Positions 44,217 through 53,992 of a stretch of DNA of 64,000 nt are shown one piece after another. Source of the DNA: Acidobacteriaceae bacterium KBS 83 (GTDB taxonomy: Bacteria; Acidobacteriota; Terriglobia; Terriglobales; Acidobacteriaceae). The DNA lies in contig KB906736.1 of NCBI GenBank assembly GCA_000381585.1, positions 1 through 64,000 on the forward strand, written 5' to 3'. The stretch's first letter is position 1, and every line of letters starts with the position of its first letter. The position numbers were made by a program, and so were the translations under genes. The notes under the pieces were generated by a model. The model did not search any database, was not told where the DNA came from, and worked only from the letters and a program-made list of their open reading frames with translations.

Positions 44217-47200
44217 TCAACGATGTGCCAGATCGCCGCCCAGGACGCTGGATTCTTGCGCAATCCTTTTACCGAATCGGGCGTGTGCCGGATGTTTCAC
44301 TGGATTGCGCTTGCCTTCGAAGAAGGAGTAGACGACTGGAAGCAAAACGAGTGTCAGTGCGGTGGAACTGACCAAGCCGCCAATGACGACAATCGCAAGC
44401 GGACGCTGGATCTCAGATCCCGGGCCGGTGGCAAAGAGAAATGGAAGCAAGCCAATTGCTGCGACCGTCGCCGTCATCATGACCGGCCTGAACCGCATCT
44501 TTGTCCCTTCGCGAACGGCATCCGCCTGCGCCATTCCGTCCTCGCGCAATTTGCGAATGTATGAGACCAGAACAACGCCGTTGAGAACAGCTATGCCCCA
44601 CAATGCGATGAAACCGACAGATGCGGGGACCGAGAGATACTCACCAGACAGAAAGAGGCCCAGGATACCTCCGATGGATGCGAGAGGAAGCACCGTGATG
44701 ATGAGCGCGGCAAACCGTACTGAATGGAAGAGAACAAAGAGCAGGAAGAAGATCGCGGCGATGGTGATCGGCACGATGATCATGAGGTGGTGCAAGGCGC
44801 GCTCCATGTTGTGGAACTGGCCGCCCCATTCGATGTAATACCCGGGCGGCAACGGTACTTTTTCTTCCACTTTCATCTGTAGTTCCTTTACATAGCCACC
44901 CAGGTCCCGATTCTGCACGTTCAGACCGACGACAATCCGTCGTTTTCCCATACTGCGGTTGATCAGGGCAGGGCCCTCTACGACTCTGAGCGTCGCGAGG
45001 TCCTTGAGCGGAACACGCGGACCATCGGCGGCACTGATCAGAAGGTCGCGAATGTCGTCCACGCTATCGCGCAGATCATGCGGCAGACGGACCACTCCGG
45101 CAAACCGGCGCTCGCCTTCATAGATGTCCGTTGCTGTTTTGCCGGCAATCGCCGTTTCGATGACATCATTGACGTCTTCTGCGTTGATCCCATAACGGGC
45201 GATGGCGTTCCGGTTGATATCTATTGTCAGATACTGCTGCCCACCCACCCGATCGACACGGGTGTCCTGCGTACCCTGGATGCCCGTCGCCAGTTTCGCT
45301 ATCTCGTTTGCCTTGGTCACGAGCGTTTCCAGATCATCGCCGTAGAGCATGACCGCGATGTCCGCGCGTACTCCCGAAACCATTTCATCCACACGGTCGC
45401 TGATCGGTTGCGACATCACCAGGTTGATGCCGGGCAGTGCTGCCAGTTTTTCCCTGATCTGCTCGGCGATCTTGCCCTGCGTCATCCCATGTGGCCGCTT
45501 GTCAAAGGGCGTCAACGACGCTATTACGTCCGCTTCATTCGGACCCGCTGGATCCGCGGGCGATTCGCCGCGTCCAACTCGGGAGACAACGTTGTCAACT
45601 CCGGGAACCTGACGCATCAGCCGCTGCATCTCCCGCTCCATCTTCAAAGATTCGTCGAGCGAGATATTCGGCACGCGATCAGCGTTGGGGGAGAGGGTAC
45701 CCTCCTGCATCTCCGGGATGAATGAGGTACCCAGGAATGGAAAGAGAGACAACGACCCAAAGAAGGCGAGGATAACTGCAAGCACCGTCGCTTTTCGGTG
45801 GTGCATCGCCCAGTGCAGGATTTTGTTGTAGGGCTTGCGAAGAAGGCGAAGCAACCAGGTGTCCTCTTCTGAGCCGCCTCTGAGCAAGTACGACGACAAA
45901 ACGGGAGAGAGCGTGAGTGAGAGAACCAAAGAGATGCCCAGCGCAATTGCGATCGTGTACGCGAGAGGGGCAAACATCTTTCCTTCCATGCCCTCGAGCG
46001 TCATCAACGGCAGAAAGACGAGAATGATGATGGCCACACCGAAGATGGTGGGCGTAGCCACCTCCTGCACTGCAGCCAGAATTACGTGCAGCCGCGCAAA
46101 ACGATCTTGCGGATGATGTTCATGCCTTGCGTGACTTAGCTTGGCGAAGACATTCTCGACCACCACAACAGAACCATCCACCATCAACCCGATTGCGATA
46201 GCCAGACCCCCAAGGGACATGAGATTGGCGGAGAGGCCAATGTGATTCATGACCAGAAAGGTAAGCAGCGGAGTGAGCAAAAGGTTTGCGCTCACGATAA
46301 GACTCGACCGTACGTCGCCCAGAAACAAATACAGGATGACCACGACAAAGAGAACGCCTTCGGCCAACACCTCCGTCACCGTGTGGATCGCAGCATCCAC
46401 CAACTGCGAGCGGTCGTAGTACGGAACGATCTGCAGCCCGTTGGGAATCATGTGGCGGCTATTGATCTCCGCAACCCGCTCCTTCACGCGGCTGACGATC
46501 TCCTTGGCGTTGCCCCCGCTGGTCATCAAGACGACACCGCCCACCGCTTCGGTGTAGCCATTCTTGATCATGGCGCCGTAACGCACTTCCGTTCCCATCG
46601 TCACCTGCGCCACATCGCGTATGTAGATGGGCGTCCCCTTGTCTTCCTTCAGGACGATATTGCGAATGTCATCAAGATTCCGTACCAGCCCTACGCTTCG
46701 GATCAGATACTGCTCTGCATGTTGCGGGAGAATTCCACCTCCTGCGTTGGCGTTGTTGCGCGCCATTGCATCTCTCACGTCATTGATCGTGAGATCGTAA
46801 TAGTGCAGTCTCTGCGGGTCGACGAGCGTCTCGTATTGCTTCACGTATCCGCCCGTTGAGTTGATCTCTGCCACGCCAGGTATAGACCGCAGCAGAGGCC
46901 GGACAACCCAGTCCTGCAAAGTGCGCCGCTCCACCAGCTCCTCATGCGTGAGTGGATGCTTCCCTGCACTCTCGCCCGGTTCCTCGAGCGTGTATTGATA
47001 CACCTCGCCAAGCGCATTCGTTATGGGCCCAAGCACCGGCGTGACACCGGGCGGCATGCGATCGCGTACCTCCGCGAGGCGTTCGGAGATCATCTGCCGC
47101 TCGCGATACAAGTTGCTCTCATCCGTGAAGACAAGCGTGATCAGCGAAAGGCCGGGCTTGTTCAGCGAACGCATGTCCGTCATTCCCGGCAGGCCGGTCA

Positions 47201-47417
47201 TCGCGATCTCGATGGGAATGGTGACAAACCGCTCCACTTCTTCGGGAGACTTGCCCGGCGCTTCCGTCGCGATCTGAACCTGGATGTTCGTGACATCCGG
47301 GAAAGCGTCCACAGAGAGTTGCTGAGCGGCGTGGATGCCAAATCCAACCAGTACAGCCGCCACGACGAGAAGGATGAGGCGCTGTCGCAGAGCACCAGCG
47401 ATGATGGCGTGCAACAT
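44217..47417 (-). CDS. czcA: CzcA/CusA-type heavy-metal RND efflux pump
   Basis: The 1066-residue protein is a full HME-RND pump with twelve helices and two large periplasmic loops. HME features include the start of TM1 (RQRLILLVVAAVLVGFGIHA), PGMTDMRSLNKPGLSLITLVF, TM4 GLAIAIGLMVDGSVVVVEN (proton-relay Asp) and EVATPTIFGVAIIILVFLPL. These pumps export divalent cations such as Co, Zn or Cd, or monovalent Cu/Ag. Which metal is not decidable by eye; the TM4 Asp without the second acidic residue of CzcA proper argues against firm Zn/Co/Cd assignment. The ATG at 47417 overlaps the TGA of the adaptor gene by one base. Confidence 0.94.
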   Translation of the reverse strand: MLHAIIAGALRQRLILLVVAAVLVGFGIHAAQQLSVDAFPDVTNIQVQIATEAPGKSPEEVERFVTIPIEIAMTGLPGMTDMRSLNKPGLSLITLVFTDESNLYRERQMISERLAEVRDRMPPGVTPVLGPITNALGEVYQYTLEEPGESAGKHPLTHEELVERRTLQDWVVRPLLRSIPGVAEINSTGGYVKQYETLVDPQRLHYYDLTINDVRDAMARNNANAGGGILPQHAEQYLIRSVGLVRNLDDIRNIVLKEDKGTPIYIRDVAQVTMGTEVRYGAMIKNGYTEAVGGVVLMTSGGNAKEIVSRVKERVAEINSRHMIPNGLQIVPYYDRSQLVDAAIHTVTEVLAEGVLFVVVILYLFLGDVRSSLIVSANLLLTPLLTFLVMNHIGLSANLMSLGGLAIAIGLMVDGSVVVVENVFAKLSHARHEHHPQDRFARLHVILAAVQEVATPTIFGVAIIILVFLPLMTLEGMEGKMFAPLAYTIAIALGISLVLSLTLSPVLSSYLLRGGSEEDTWLLRLLRKPYNKILHWAMHHRKATVLAVILAFFGSLSLFPFLGTSFIPEMQEGTLSPNADRVPNISLDESLKMEREMQRLMRQVPGVDNVVSRVGRGESPADPAGPNEADVIASLTPFDKRPHGMTQGKIAEQIREKLAALPGINLVMSQPISDRVDEMVSGVRADIAVMLYGDDLETLVTKANEIAKLATGIQGTQDTRVDRVGGQQYLTIDINRNAIARYGINAEDVNDVIETAIAGKTATDIYEGERRFAGVVRLPHDLRDSVDDIRDLLISAADGPRVPLKDLATLRVVEGPALINRSMGKRRIVVGLNVQNRDLGGYVKELQMKVEEKVPLPPGYYIEWGGQFHNMERALHHLMIIVPITIAAIFFLLFVLFHSVRFAALIITVLPLASIGGILGLFLSGEYLSVPASVGFIALWGIAVLNGVVLVSYIRKLREDGMAQADAVREGTKMRFRPVMMTATVAAIGLLPFLFATGPGSEIQRPLAIVVIGGLVSSTALTLVLLPVVYSFFEGKRNPVKHPAHARFGKRIAQESSVLGGDLAHR

Positions 47418-48622
47418 CACTCGCCTCCCCTGATGGCGTTCTGCTTGCGCTGGTTGTTCAGGTGGAATGCACCATCCGTCACAATGTTGTCGTTCTTTTC
47501 GATCCCGCTCAGCACGACTCGGCGGTCGTTCATTTCCTCGCCCAGCGTCACCTCGCGTAGCGAATATTTTCGATCCCCACTCTCGATGAAGACGTAGTCT
47601 TTGTTCTCCTCACGGACTACAGCCGCAGCCGGAATGGTGAGCTTTCGCTCACTTCGACCGGTAAACTTCATGCTGGCCAGTTCGTTCGGCTTCAGCAGGC
47701 CGGCCGGATTCGCAATATCCATGCGGACCTCGACCGTTCTTGTGCCCTGATCCACAATCGGGGAGACAAAGACGAGTTGGCCCTTGATGTGTTCTTGAGG
47801 TAGCGCCGGAATGTGCACTTCCACCTCCATGCCATTTCGCAAGTGGCCAGCATCTTCTTCAGGAACATTAGCGATCATCCAGACGTTGGACAGGTCGGCA
47901 ATCGTGAATGCGGGATCAGATGGCTGCACAACCTGTCCGATGGTGATCTCTCGTTTCAGCACCGTGCCGCTTCGCGGAGCGACGATCGGATAGTCGGCGC
48001 TGAGCTTGTGAGTGCTCTCCAGTGCGAGGATCTGGTGCTCCGTCATGCCAAGACCGCGCAACTGAGTGCGGCACGATGCCACTTCCGTATCGGCCTGCAG
48101 CAGTTCCGCGCGGCGCCGTTCCAGTTCGGCGCGCCCGATAACATCAGCGGCAACCAACTGCTCGGCGCGCTTTTCTGCGGCGGTTGCGAGACTCTGCTGC
48201 GACGTTGCCTTGATCAGAGCGAGCTGCGTATCGGACAGGTTCGTGCTGTGCAGCATAGCGAGAACGGTTCCCGCCTGAACCTGCTGGCCTTCGAAGACCA
48301 GCAGTTTCAGGATGCGTCCTGCCACCGGCGAGCCGACATGCGCGATCCGGCGCGCGTCCGTCTCAACGTGCGCAGCCACCTCGAGAGTTCCGCTCACCTC
48401 GGTCATCTCCGGCGTGCCTACTTTCAGGTTTGCTGCGATCGCCGGCGTAACCGCTACTTCGTTGGGATCGCCATGCTTCGCTGGCGCGCTCTGCACCTGC
48501 TTCGCCTTGCATCCTGCCAGCCCGAGCAGGAGTGCCGGAATCAGAATCAGCGTGAGCGCTCCGGTGAACCGGGAGCGGGCGGCGCCTGACGTGAGATGGA
48601 CCTGATATTCGGGAGAGATCAA
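47417..48622 (-). CDS. czcB: RND periplasmic adaptor lipoprotein (CzcB/CusB-type)
   Basis: The membrane-fusion protein links the pump to the outer-membrane duct. A signal peptide ends in a lipobox (LLGLAGCKAK), so it is a lipoprotein. The hairpin and lipoyl parts (GSPVAGRILKLLVFEGQQVQ, IVAPRSGTVLKREITIGQVV) and beta-barrel follow. The start is TTG 48622, with GGAG seven bases upstream. It overlaps the TGA of the czcC-like gene in a TTGA context, and its own stop overlaps czcA, so all three are tightly coupled. Confidence 0.92.
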   Translation of the reverse strand: MISPEYQVHLTSGAARSRFTGALTLILIPALLLGLAGCKAKQVQSAPAKHGDPNEVAVTPAIAANLKVGTPEMTEVSGTLEVAAHVETDARRIAHVGSPVAGRILKLLVFEGQQVQAGTVLAMLHSTNLSDTQLALIKATSQQSLATAAEKRAEQLVAADVIGRAELERRRAELLQADTEVASCRTQLRGLGMTEHQILALESTHKLSADYPIVAPRSGTVLKREITIGQVVQPSDPAFTIADLSNVWMIANVPEEDAGHLRNGMEVEVHIPALPQEHIKGQLVFVSPIVDQGTRTVEVRMDIANPAGLLKPNELASMKFTGRSERKLTIPAAAVVREENKDYVFIESGDRKYSLREVTLGEEMNDRRVVLSGIEKNDNIVTDGAFHLNNQRKQNAIRGGE

Positions 48623-50187
48623 TGCTTTGCTCCACGCGCGATTGCGCCAAGTTCCTCTAAATCGACCTGTGCGGACTGGCGCGCGTACTGCGCGTCCAGT
48701 AGATCGCCGCGCACGCTTTGCAGAACGCGCTGCGCATCGAGCACCTCAAGGATGCCGCGTTCGCCGAATCTATATGCGGACTTTGCGGCCTCTACTGCGC
48801 TCTCCGCGGCGCGCAGCGATCCGGCCTCGAGCGACGTGGCCTGCTGATCAGCAAGCTGGTATTGCTCGTACGCGCGTTCAGTGGCGGAGATCAATTCGAG
48901 CCGGCGTTGGTCAAGGATTGCGGAGGATTGCGCAATAGCCGCCGTGGCTTCGCCAATCTGACCCTGACGTCGATCCCAGAGCGGTAAGGGAATGGTGAAT
49001 CCTGCACGCCAGAAGCTCAGATCCGGCTGGTTTTCGTATTCCGCAAATGCGGTTGGCTGCGGGATGCGCAATGCGCGCTCCCGCCTCAACGAAGCACGTG
49101 CAGCCTCAATATCTGCCTGTGTCTGCGCAATCGCGGGATGGGTCCCGAGTACGCGTTCGCGCACCTCCTGAAGCGGCGGGAGCTGCTGACGTGGCTCGAA
49201 TTCCCCGCGCGGGTCCAGGTTTGCCTCTGCGGGTGCGGCAACGGCGACACGCAGGGTCGCAATCGCATTCGCATACTCAAGTTGCGCGCTACGAACAGTG
49301 AATGTCGCGCGAGCAACCTCAGCCTGGGCACGCGTCAACTCGAGACCGCCTTTTTCGCCGACATCTACCTCCACCTGGACACGCCGAAGCAGGTCCTGCA
49401 CCAATTTGAGGTTTTCTTCCGCATGCTGAATCGCTTCACGGCGTCGCAACGCACTATAGAACGCATGCTCGGCCTGGGATACGACAGAGAGGTTGATCGC
49501 CTGCTCACCCGACCTGCTGCTGCTGATCACGAACTGCGCGCCCTGTTGCCGGGCGTGACGCTCGGAGGGAATCTCGATCGTCTGGTACCCAGCGTAATGC
49601 TGCAGGAGGCCGGGAACGCCGGGAGTTGATATCGGCTTGGCGTACTGTTCGCCCTCGAAGACCTCAAAACTGGGATTGGTGTACGCCTGAGCGGCCCGGC
49701 GAGCAGCCACTGCGCGCTGCGTAACTGCCGTCGCTTCATGCAGGCGCGGGCTGTTCTTCTCTGCCATTGCGATCGCATCTGCCAGCGTCAACACCAACGG
49801 AGTTCCTCCGACCAGCTGAGGAGTCGAATTGTCCGGAACCGCTTGCGAAAGTAGCGTGGTGCTGTTGCCTTCATCCACAGTTTCAAGATGTTTCGTGGGC
49901 GCAGCGACGACCCCCACACTTGGATCCTTGACGGACTGCTCTGACTGAAGCTGTCCATTAAGAACGGCAACCGGCAAAAAGATGGCCAATGTAGCAATGC
50001 GAAAGATCACAAACGTCGTGAGGCAATTGGCGCGCCAAAGAGATTTGCTCGAAAGATGCGGTTTTCGTTCACACGGCGGGCGGCGGGTGTTCCAAAAGGT
50101 ACAGTTCTCACTTTGCTGGTGTCCTTTATGGTCCAGCAGAATGTACGGGCTGACGTTTCCTAGGACGCCGAGTCCCCTGCTCTCCAA
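48619..50187 (-). CDS. czcC: RND outer-membrane factor (CzcC/TolC-type), start uncertain
   Basis: The protein has two OEP coiled-coil units (TPLVLTLADAIAMAEKNSP, AAQAYTNPSFEVFEGEQ, FGERGILEVLDAQRVLQSVRG) typical of CzcC. The full open frame starts with TTG 50187, but its first 60 residues are not protein-like. A GTG at 50010 (VIFRIATLAIFLPVAVLNG) would give a proper signal peptide and a 463-residue mature-length protein, close to the family norm. The gene is the first of the czcCBA operon and is divergent from a two-component system. Confidence 0.85.
   Translation of the reverse strand: MESRGLGVLGNVSPYILLDHKGHQQSENCTFWNTRRPPCERKPHLSSKSLWRANCLTTFVIFRIATLAIFLPVAVLNGQLQSEQSVKDPSVGVVAAPTKHLETVDEGNSTTLLSQAVPDNSTPQLVGGTPLVLTLADAIAMAEKNSPRLHEATAVTQRAVAARRAAQAYTNPSFEVFEGEQYAKPISTPGVPGLLQHYAGYQTIEIPSERHARQQGAQFVISSSRSGEQAINLSVVSQAEHAFYSALRRREAIQHAEENLKLVQDLLRRVQVEVDVGEKGGLELTRAQAEVARATFTVRSAQLEYANAIATLRVAVAAPAEANLDPRGEFEPRQQLPPLQEVRERVLGTHPAIAQTQADIEAARASLRRERALRIPQPTAFAEYENQPDLSFWRAGFTIPLPLWDRRQGQIGEATAAIAQSSAILDQRRLELISATERAYEQYQLADQQATSLEAGSLRAAESAVEAAKSAYRFGERGILEVLDAQRVLQSVRGDLLDAQYARQSAQVDLEELGAIARGAKH
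50080..50095 (-). promoter_or_regulatory. Candidate sigma-54 (-24/-12) promoter for czcCBA
   Basis: On the minus strand TTGGAACACCCGCCGC (50080-50095) keeps the invariant GG-N10-GC spacing of sigma-54 promoters, with an imperfect match elsewhere. It would start transcription about 55 bases before GTG 50010. The match is weak alone; the neighbouring sigma-54 activator makes it plausible. Confidence 0.3.
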
Positions 50188-50272
50188 CTGGCAGCCGGAT
50201 TGCAGGCGTCATTTCACGCGACTGGAGCGAGCATGCGATCTCTGCCTGTATTAGTGATGCCGATCGATGCAC

Positions 50273-50307
50273 TGACACGTTTGTCCAGGGCACGGACACG
50301 TCTGTCC
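50273..50307. promoter_or_regulatory. Two tandem dyads, likely response-regulator sites
   Basis: TGACACGTTTGTCC (50273-50286) and GGACACGTCTGTCC (50294-50307) are near-identical dyads (GGACA-N4-TGTCC) 21 bases apart, two helical turns. They lie between the divergent czcCBA operon and the kinase gene. Such paired sites are what a dimeric NtrC-type regulator binds. Confidence 0.55.
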
Positions 50308-50331
50308 AGGGCTGCGTGGGACAATCACCGT

Positions 50332-51447
50332 ATGCCATTCGGATCCCGCCTGCGCTCCGCTCCGGCGACCGCCGCGCTGATCGTAATCCTGGTGGTGACG
50401 CTTGCGATCTTTACCTGGATGGCACCGCCCCATGCGGTAGTGCTGCACAACGTCCTTCATCACCTGAACATTCTGCCGTTCATGCTGGCCGGCATGTTCT
50501 TCGGCTGGCGGGGCGCCGTTCAGACGATCCTGCTGGCGACGGTGCTGCAAGCGCCCTCGATCCACCGCCACTGGTACCGGGCGCCACTCGATGCACAGGA
50601 TCAGATAGTGGAGCTGAGCACCTTCGGCGCCGCCGGCATCATCGCCGGACTTCTCGCGGACCGGGAACGCACGCAGCGCAAACGAGTGGAGGCAACCAAA
50701 CTCGAACTCGAGCAGGTTCATGCCAAGCTGCAGCAGAACGTTGAACAACTGAAGAAGACGGAGCGGTTGACCGCGGCGGGGCAACTATCGGCGAGCCTGG
50801 CGCACGAAATACGCAACCCACTGGCCAGCATCAGCGGCGCCGCCGGTATTCTTGCCCGCGGCCAGGCCTCTCCCGATGCTCGGGGCGAGTGCCTGGAGAT
50901 TCTCACTCGGGAATCGCTTCGGCTCAATAAACTGCTCACAAATTTCCTTGATTTCGCACGCCCCCGACTTCCACGGTTACAGAAGACGGAGCCTATCGAG
51001 ATCATCAAGTCCGTTGTCACGCTCGCGCAGCACACCGCCAGCCGCCAAGGCGTTCTACTCGATGTGGAGGCGCATGGGGATATCCGGGAAATCGAATGTG
51101 ATCCCGAGCAGATCAAGCAGTTGCTCCTGAACCTGATCCTGAATGCCATCGACGCAACAGAGGGTGAGGGGATCATCACGATCTCTGCTCACTTCGAGGA
51201 CGAGAGTCTCTTCATCGATGTAAGCGACCGCGGCCAGGGGATTGCACCCGAAGATAGAGAGCAGGTCTTCGATCCGTTCTTTACCACCAAGAAGAATGGA
51301 ACCGGGCTAGGTTTGGCGATTGCTTCCAACATTGCAGCGCAGCACGACGGAACTCTCAGCTGTATGCCGAATACCGGTCGCGGAACGATCTTCCGGCTGG
51401 AGCTACCGGCATCTTCCTCCAAGCCGGCCGTTGGAGTCTTCTCATGA
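50332..51447 (+). CDS. Sensor histidine kinase (NtrB/ZraS-like)
   Basis: The N-terminal 110 residues contain three or four hydrophobic helices (ATAALIVILVVTLAIFTWM, LPFMLAGMFFGWRGAVQTIL, TFGAAGIIAGLLA) without a large sensor loop. A coiled coil (KLELEQVHAKLQQNVEQL) and HisKA domain follow, with phospho-His in SLAHEIRNPLASISG. The ATPase has LNLILNAIDA (N box), DRGQGIAP (G1), DPFFTTKKNGTGLGLAIA (F and G2). ATG 50332 is chosen (MPFGSRLRS); the frame is open back to 50200, across the dyads. The TGA overlaps the regulator ATG by four bases. Confidence 0.92.
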   Translation: MPFGSRLRSAPATAALIVILVVTLAIFTWMAPPHAVVLHNVLHHLNILPFMLAGMFFGWRGAVQTILLATVLQAPSIHRHWYRAPLDAQDQIVELSTFGAAGIIAGLLADRERTQRKRVEATKLELEQVHAKLQQNVEQLKKTERLTAAGQLSASLAHEIRNPLASISGAAGILARGQASPDARGECLEILTRESLRLNKLLTNFLDFARPRLPRLQKTEPIEIIKSVVTLAQHTASRQGVLLDVEAHGDIREIECDPEQIKQLLLNLILNAIDATEGEGIITISAHFEDESLFIDVSDRGQGIAPEDREQVFDPFFTTKKNGTGLGLAIASNIAAQHDGTLSCMPNTGRGTIFRLELPASSSKPAVGVFS

Positions 51448-52844
51448 AACGCAAACACATTCTTGTCGTCGACGACGACAGTAGCCTTCGCCGCGTGATG
51501 AAGATGCAGCTCGAAGAGGCCGGATATGAAGTCTCCCTTGCGAAGGATGGCGACGAAGGCTGGAAGATGCTGAAGGAGATTGAGCCGCAACTCATCATCA
51601 CCGATCTCCGCATGCCAACCACGGGCCTGGAGCTTCTCGCTCGCGTCAAGAATGATGGCATTCAGACAACCGTAATTGTCGTCACCGCATATGGAACGGT
51701 CGAAACGGCGGTTGAGGCAATGAAAACAGGTGCTTACGACTACGTGACGAAGCCGATCGATTTCGAGGCTCTCGTTTTGGTCGTGCATCGTGCCATGGAG
51801 CGACAGAGCCTCATCGAAGAGGTGCGCACACTTCGATCGGCACTCGACCAGCGATATGGTTTTGAAAGCATAGTGGGGCACTCAAAGGGACTGTTGCGTG
51901 TCCTCGACCAGGCTGCCCGCGTCTCCCAAAGAGACGCCACCGTTCTCGTTCAGGGCGAGACAGGAACGGGAAAGGAGTTGGTCGCACGCGCCATTCACCA
52001 CAACAGCAGGCGCGGCAGCCAACCATTCATCGCCTTGAATTGCGGTGCGATTCCGAGAGACCTGGTCGAATCAGAGCTCTTCGGCTATGAACGAGGCGCA
52101 TTCACCGGTGCGCTGACGCAAAAGATCGGACGCATCGAATCGGCAGATGGAGGGACCCTGTTCCTAGATGAAGTCGGCGAGCTTCCACTGGATGCGCAAG
52201 TGAAGTTGTTGCGAGTGCTGCAGGAGGGAGAACTCCACCGAGTCGGAGCAAACACTCCAGTGAAGATTGATGTCCGCATCATTGCCGCGACGCATCGCAA
52301 CCTGCCTGCAATGGTCGAGGACGGCACATTCCGCGAAGACCTCTACTACCGTCTTGCTGTGGTGCCTCTCCGGATCCCTCCGTTGCGGGAACGGCGTGAG
52401 GATATCCCTGAACTGATCGACGCCTTGTTCCAGCGCGCCAAAGAACGGCATCATCTTCCTGAAGTACGCCTCTCTTCGGCTGTTCAGCAGAAGTTGATCT
52501 CGTATCGCTGGCCGGGCAATATCCGCCAGTTGGAAAATGTCCTGGAACGACTCGTTGTGCTCTCGTCTTCCGATCTGATCACCGCCGACGATCTGCCGGA
52601 AGAACTTGTCTCATCCGCGGCCGGTACGGCGCCCCTCTGGTTGAACCTTCCCGATGAAGGGATCAACCTCGAGGAAGTGGAGCGCGAGTTGATCAGCCGT
52701 GCGCTTGAGAGGTGTGCCGGCAATCAGACGCAGGCGGCTCGATACCTGGACATCAGTCGCCGCACGTTGATTTACCGCATGGAGAAGCACGGCCTTGCCT
52801 CCGCGGATTTTGCCGACTCGGGCGAGATCACGCAGCAGAACTAA
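51444..52844 (+). CDS. Sigma-54-dependent response regulator (NtrC/ZraR-like)
   Basis: Three domains are in order. The receiver has HILVVDDDSSLRR, phospho-Asp in LIITDLRMP, and Lys in YVTKPID. The AAA+ sigma-54 activator has Walker A GETGTGKELVA, GAFTGA in YERGAFTGALTQ, Walker B GGTLFLDEVGELP, and the arginine region REDLYYRLAVVPLRIPPLRE. A Fis-type helix-turn-helix is at the end (CAGNQTQAARYLDISRRTLI). The intact GAFTGA loop means it should contact sigma-54. It is cotranslated with the kinase and divergent from czcCBA, so it likely activates that operon. Confidence 0.94.
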   Translation: MKRKHILVVDDDSSLRRVMKMQLEEAGYEVSLAKDGDEGWKMLKEIEPQLIITDLRMPTTGLELLARVKNDGIQTTVIVVTAYGTVETAVEAMKTGAYDYVTKPIDFEALVLVVHRAMERQSLIEEVRTLRSALDQRYGFESIVGHSKGLLRVLDQAARVSQRDATVLVQGETGTGKELVARAIHHNSRRGSQPFIALNCGAIPRDLVESELFGYERGAFTGALTQKIGRIESADGGTLFLDEVGELPLDAQVKLLRVLQEGELHRVGANTPVKIDVRIIAATHRNLPAMVEDGTFREDLYYRLAVVPLRIPPLRERREDIPELIDALFQRAKERHHLPEVRLSSAVQQKLISYRWPGNIRQLENVLERLVVLSSSDLITADDLPEELVSSAAGTAPLWLNLPDEGINLEEVERELISRALERCAGNQTQAARYLDISRRTLIYRMEKHGLASADFADSGEITQQN

Positions 52845-52881
52845 ACCGTGTGGGTGAGACGTTTCGAAGGAACAGTATTGT

Positions 52882-53829
52882 CTATGGAAGGGACGGAGGA
52901 GTCTTCCAATGCGAGAGGTCACGGCCAAGAATCGCTTCGAGCTCTTCTATCTCGCGCAGCATTTGCGTCCGGACATTCTTCAGCGCCTCCAGCGGAATAT
53001 CCGGGAATGGCGCACCGCCGCCCAGAAATAGCCTGATGAAGTGTGAGTTCTTCACTCCAGCGACAACGTGGTCCAGTTTTCGCGCCTTGCACCAGTCCGC
53101 CACTGCGGTTGCGATTCGCGTCGCGAAGAAGTTACGCGGCTCTGTCATCTTCGCAGTGGAATAGACCTGCTCCAGCTGAGACTGTTCAAGTTGGAATCGA
53201 GGGATCTCCAGGAAGTCGGCGAGGCGGTCGATAAACGCCTGCGGGTTGCTGCTTAGATCCTCAAACAGATTGATGGAGAGTTGTTCCGGCGGGAATTTGT
53301 TTTGCCACTCGCGAAGATTCGTAGCGTACAAACTGGATTCGACTAATTCCGGATCTCGCTCCAGAGCTTCTTCCAGCGTCCACGACAGCCGTCCGTAAGC
53401 CCGTTTCAGCCGGTAAAGCGATACGAGCCGCTGTACGGGATGACGGAAGATAAATACCAATTTGACTCCTGGGATCGTCTGCGCGATACGGTCCCGGGCA
53501 TGCGCTGACCGGAAGTAGGTCGGGGCAACTTCTCCGCGGGGACATCCATTGTGCGCGGTCGGAAAGTGGTCGAGATACCAACGCAGGCCGCGATCAAAAT
53601 GGAGATCGAAGAACCGCGTTTCCTTTGTGGGGTCGGGCAGATTCGCGTGGTCAGCGAGGACTTCGTGCACCCAGCTAGTGCCTGTCCTGGGTGGACCCAC
53701 CACGAGAAACGACGGGAGTTTAAGCGTGGAAGTCTCCACGCTATTATTCCCCGCGGCCCCACGCCCATCGCGTTTCCCTTGAGCGGCGTCTTTTCCCATA
53801 GCGAGTGCGTCCCGTATTCCCGCTGCCAT
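52882..53829 (-). CDS. PAPS-dependent sulfotransferase
   Basis: The 315-residue protein has the 5'-phosphosulfate-binding loop FLVVGPPRTGTSWVHEVL (about residue 45) and the 3'-phosphate-binding region KLVFIFRHPVQRLVSLYRL (about residue 135), which define cytosolic-type sulfotransferases. It moves sulfate from PAPS onto an alcohol or amine of a carbohydrate, lipid or small molecule; the acceptor is unknown. It stands beside cysQ, cysNC and cysD, the genes that make PAPS and dispose of PAP. The start is ATG 53829; ATG 53799 (MGKDAAQ) is an alternative. Confidence 0.9.
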   Translation of the reverse strand: MAAGIRDALAMGKDAAQGKRDGRGAAGNNSVETSTLKLPSFLVVGPPRTGTSWVHEVLADHANLPDPTKETRFFDLHFDRGLRWYLDHFPTAHNGCPRGEVAPTYFRSAHARDRIAQTIPGVKLVFIFRHPVQRLVSLYRLKRAYGRLSWTLEEALERDPELVESSLYATNLREWQNKFPPEQLSINLFEDLSSNPQAFIDRLADFLEIPRFQLEQSQLEQVYSTAKMTEPRNFFATRIATAVADWCKARKLDHVVAGVKNSHFIRLFLGGGAPFPDIPLEALKNVRTQMLREIEELEAILGRDLSHWKTPPSLP

Positions 53830-53992
53830 GATCCGAATCCTAGTTGGCCTTTGCCCCGCTTATTAAACCAAGGCTCACGTTTAAGTTGCTGTGGGGCTAG
53901 CTTATCTGTGTCCGGCGAACACCGCAACGGTGAAACCGGATTCATGTTCGTTTCGACTGGCGCTGACGTGTCCCTACGTAGACAATTCGCCT

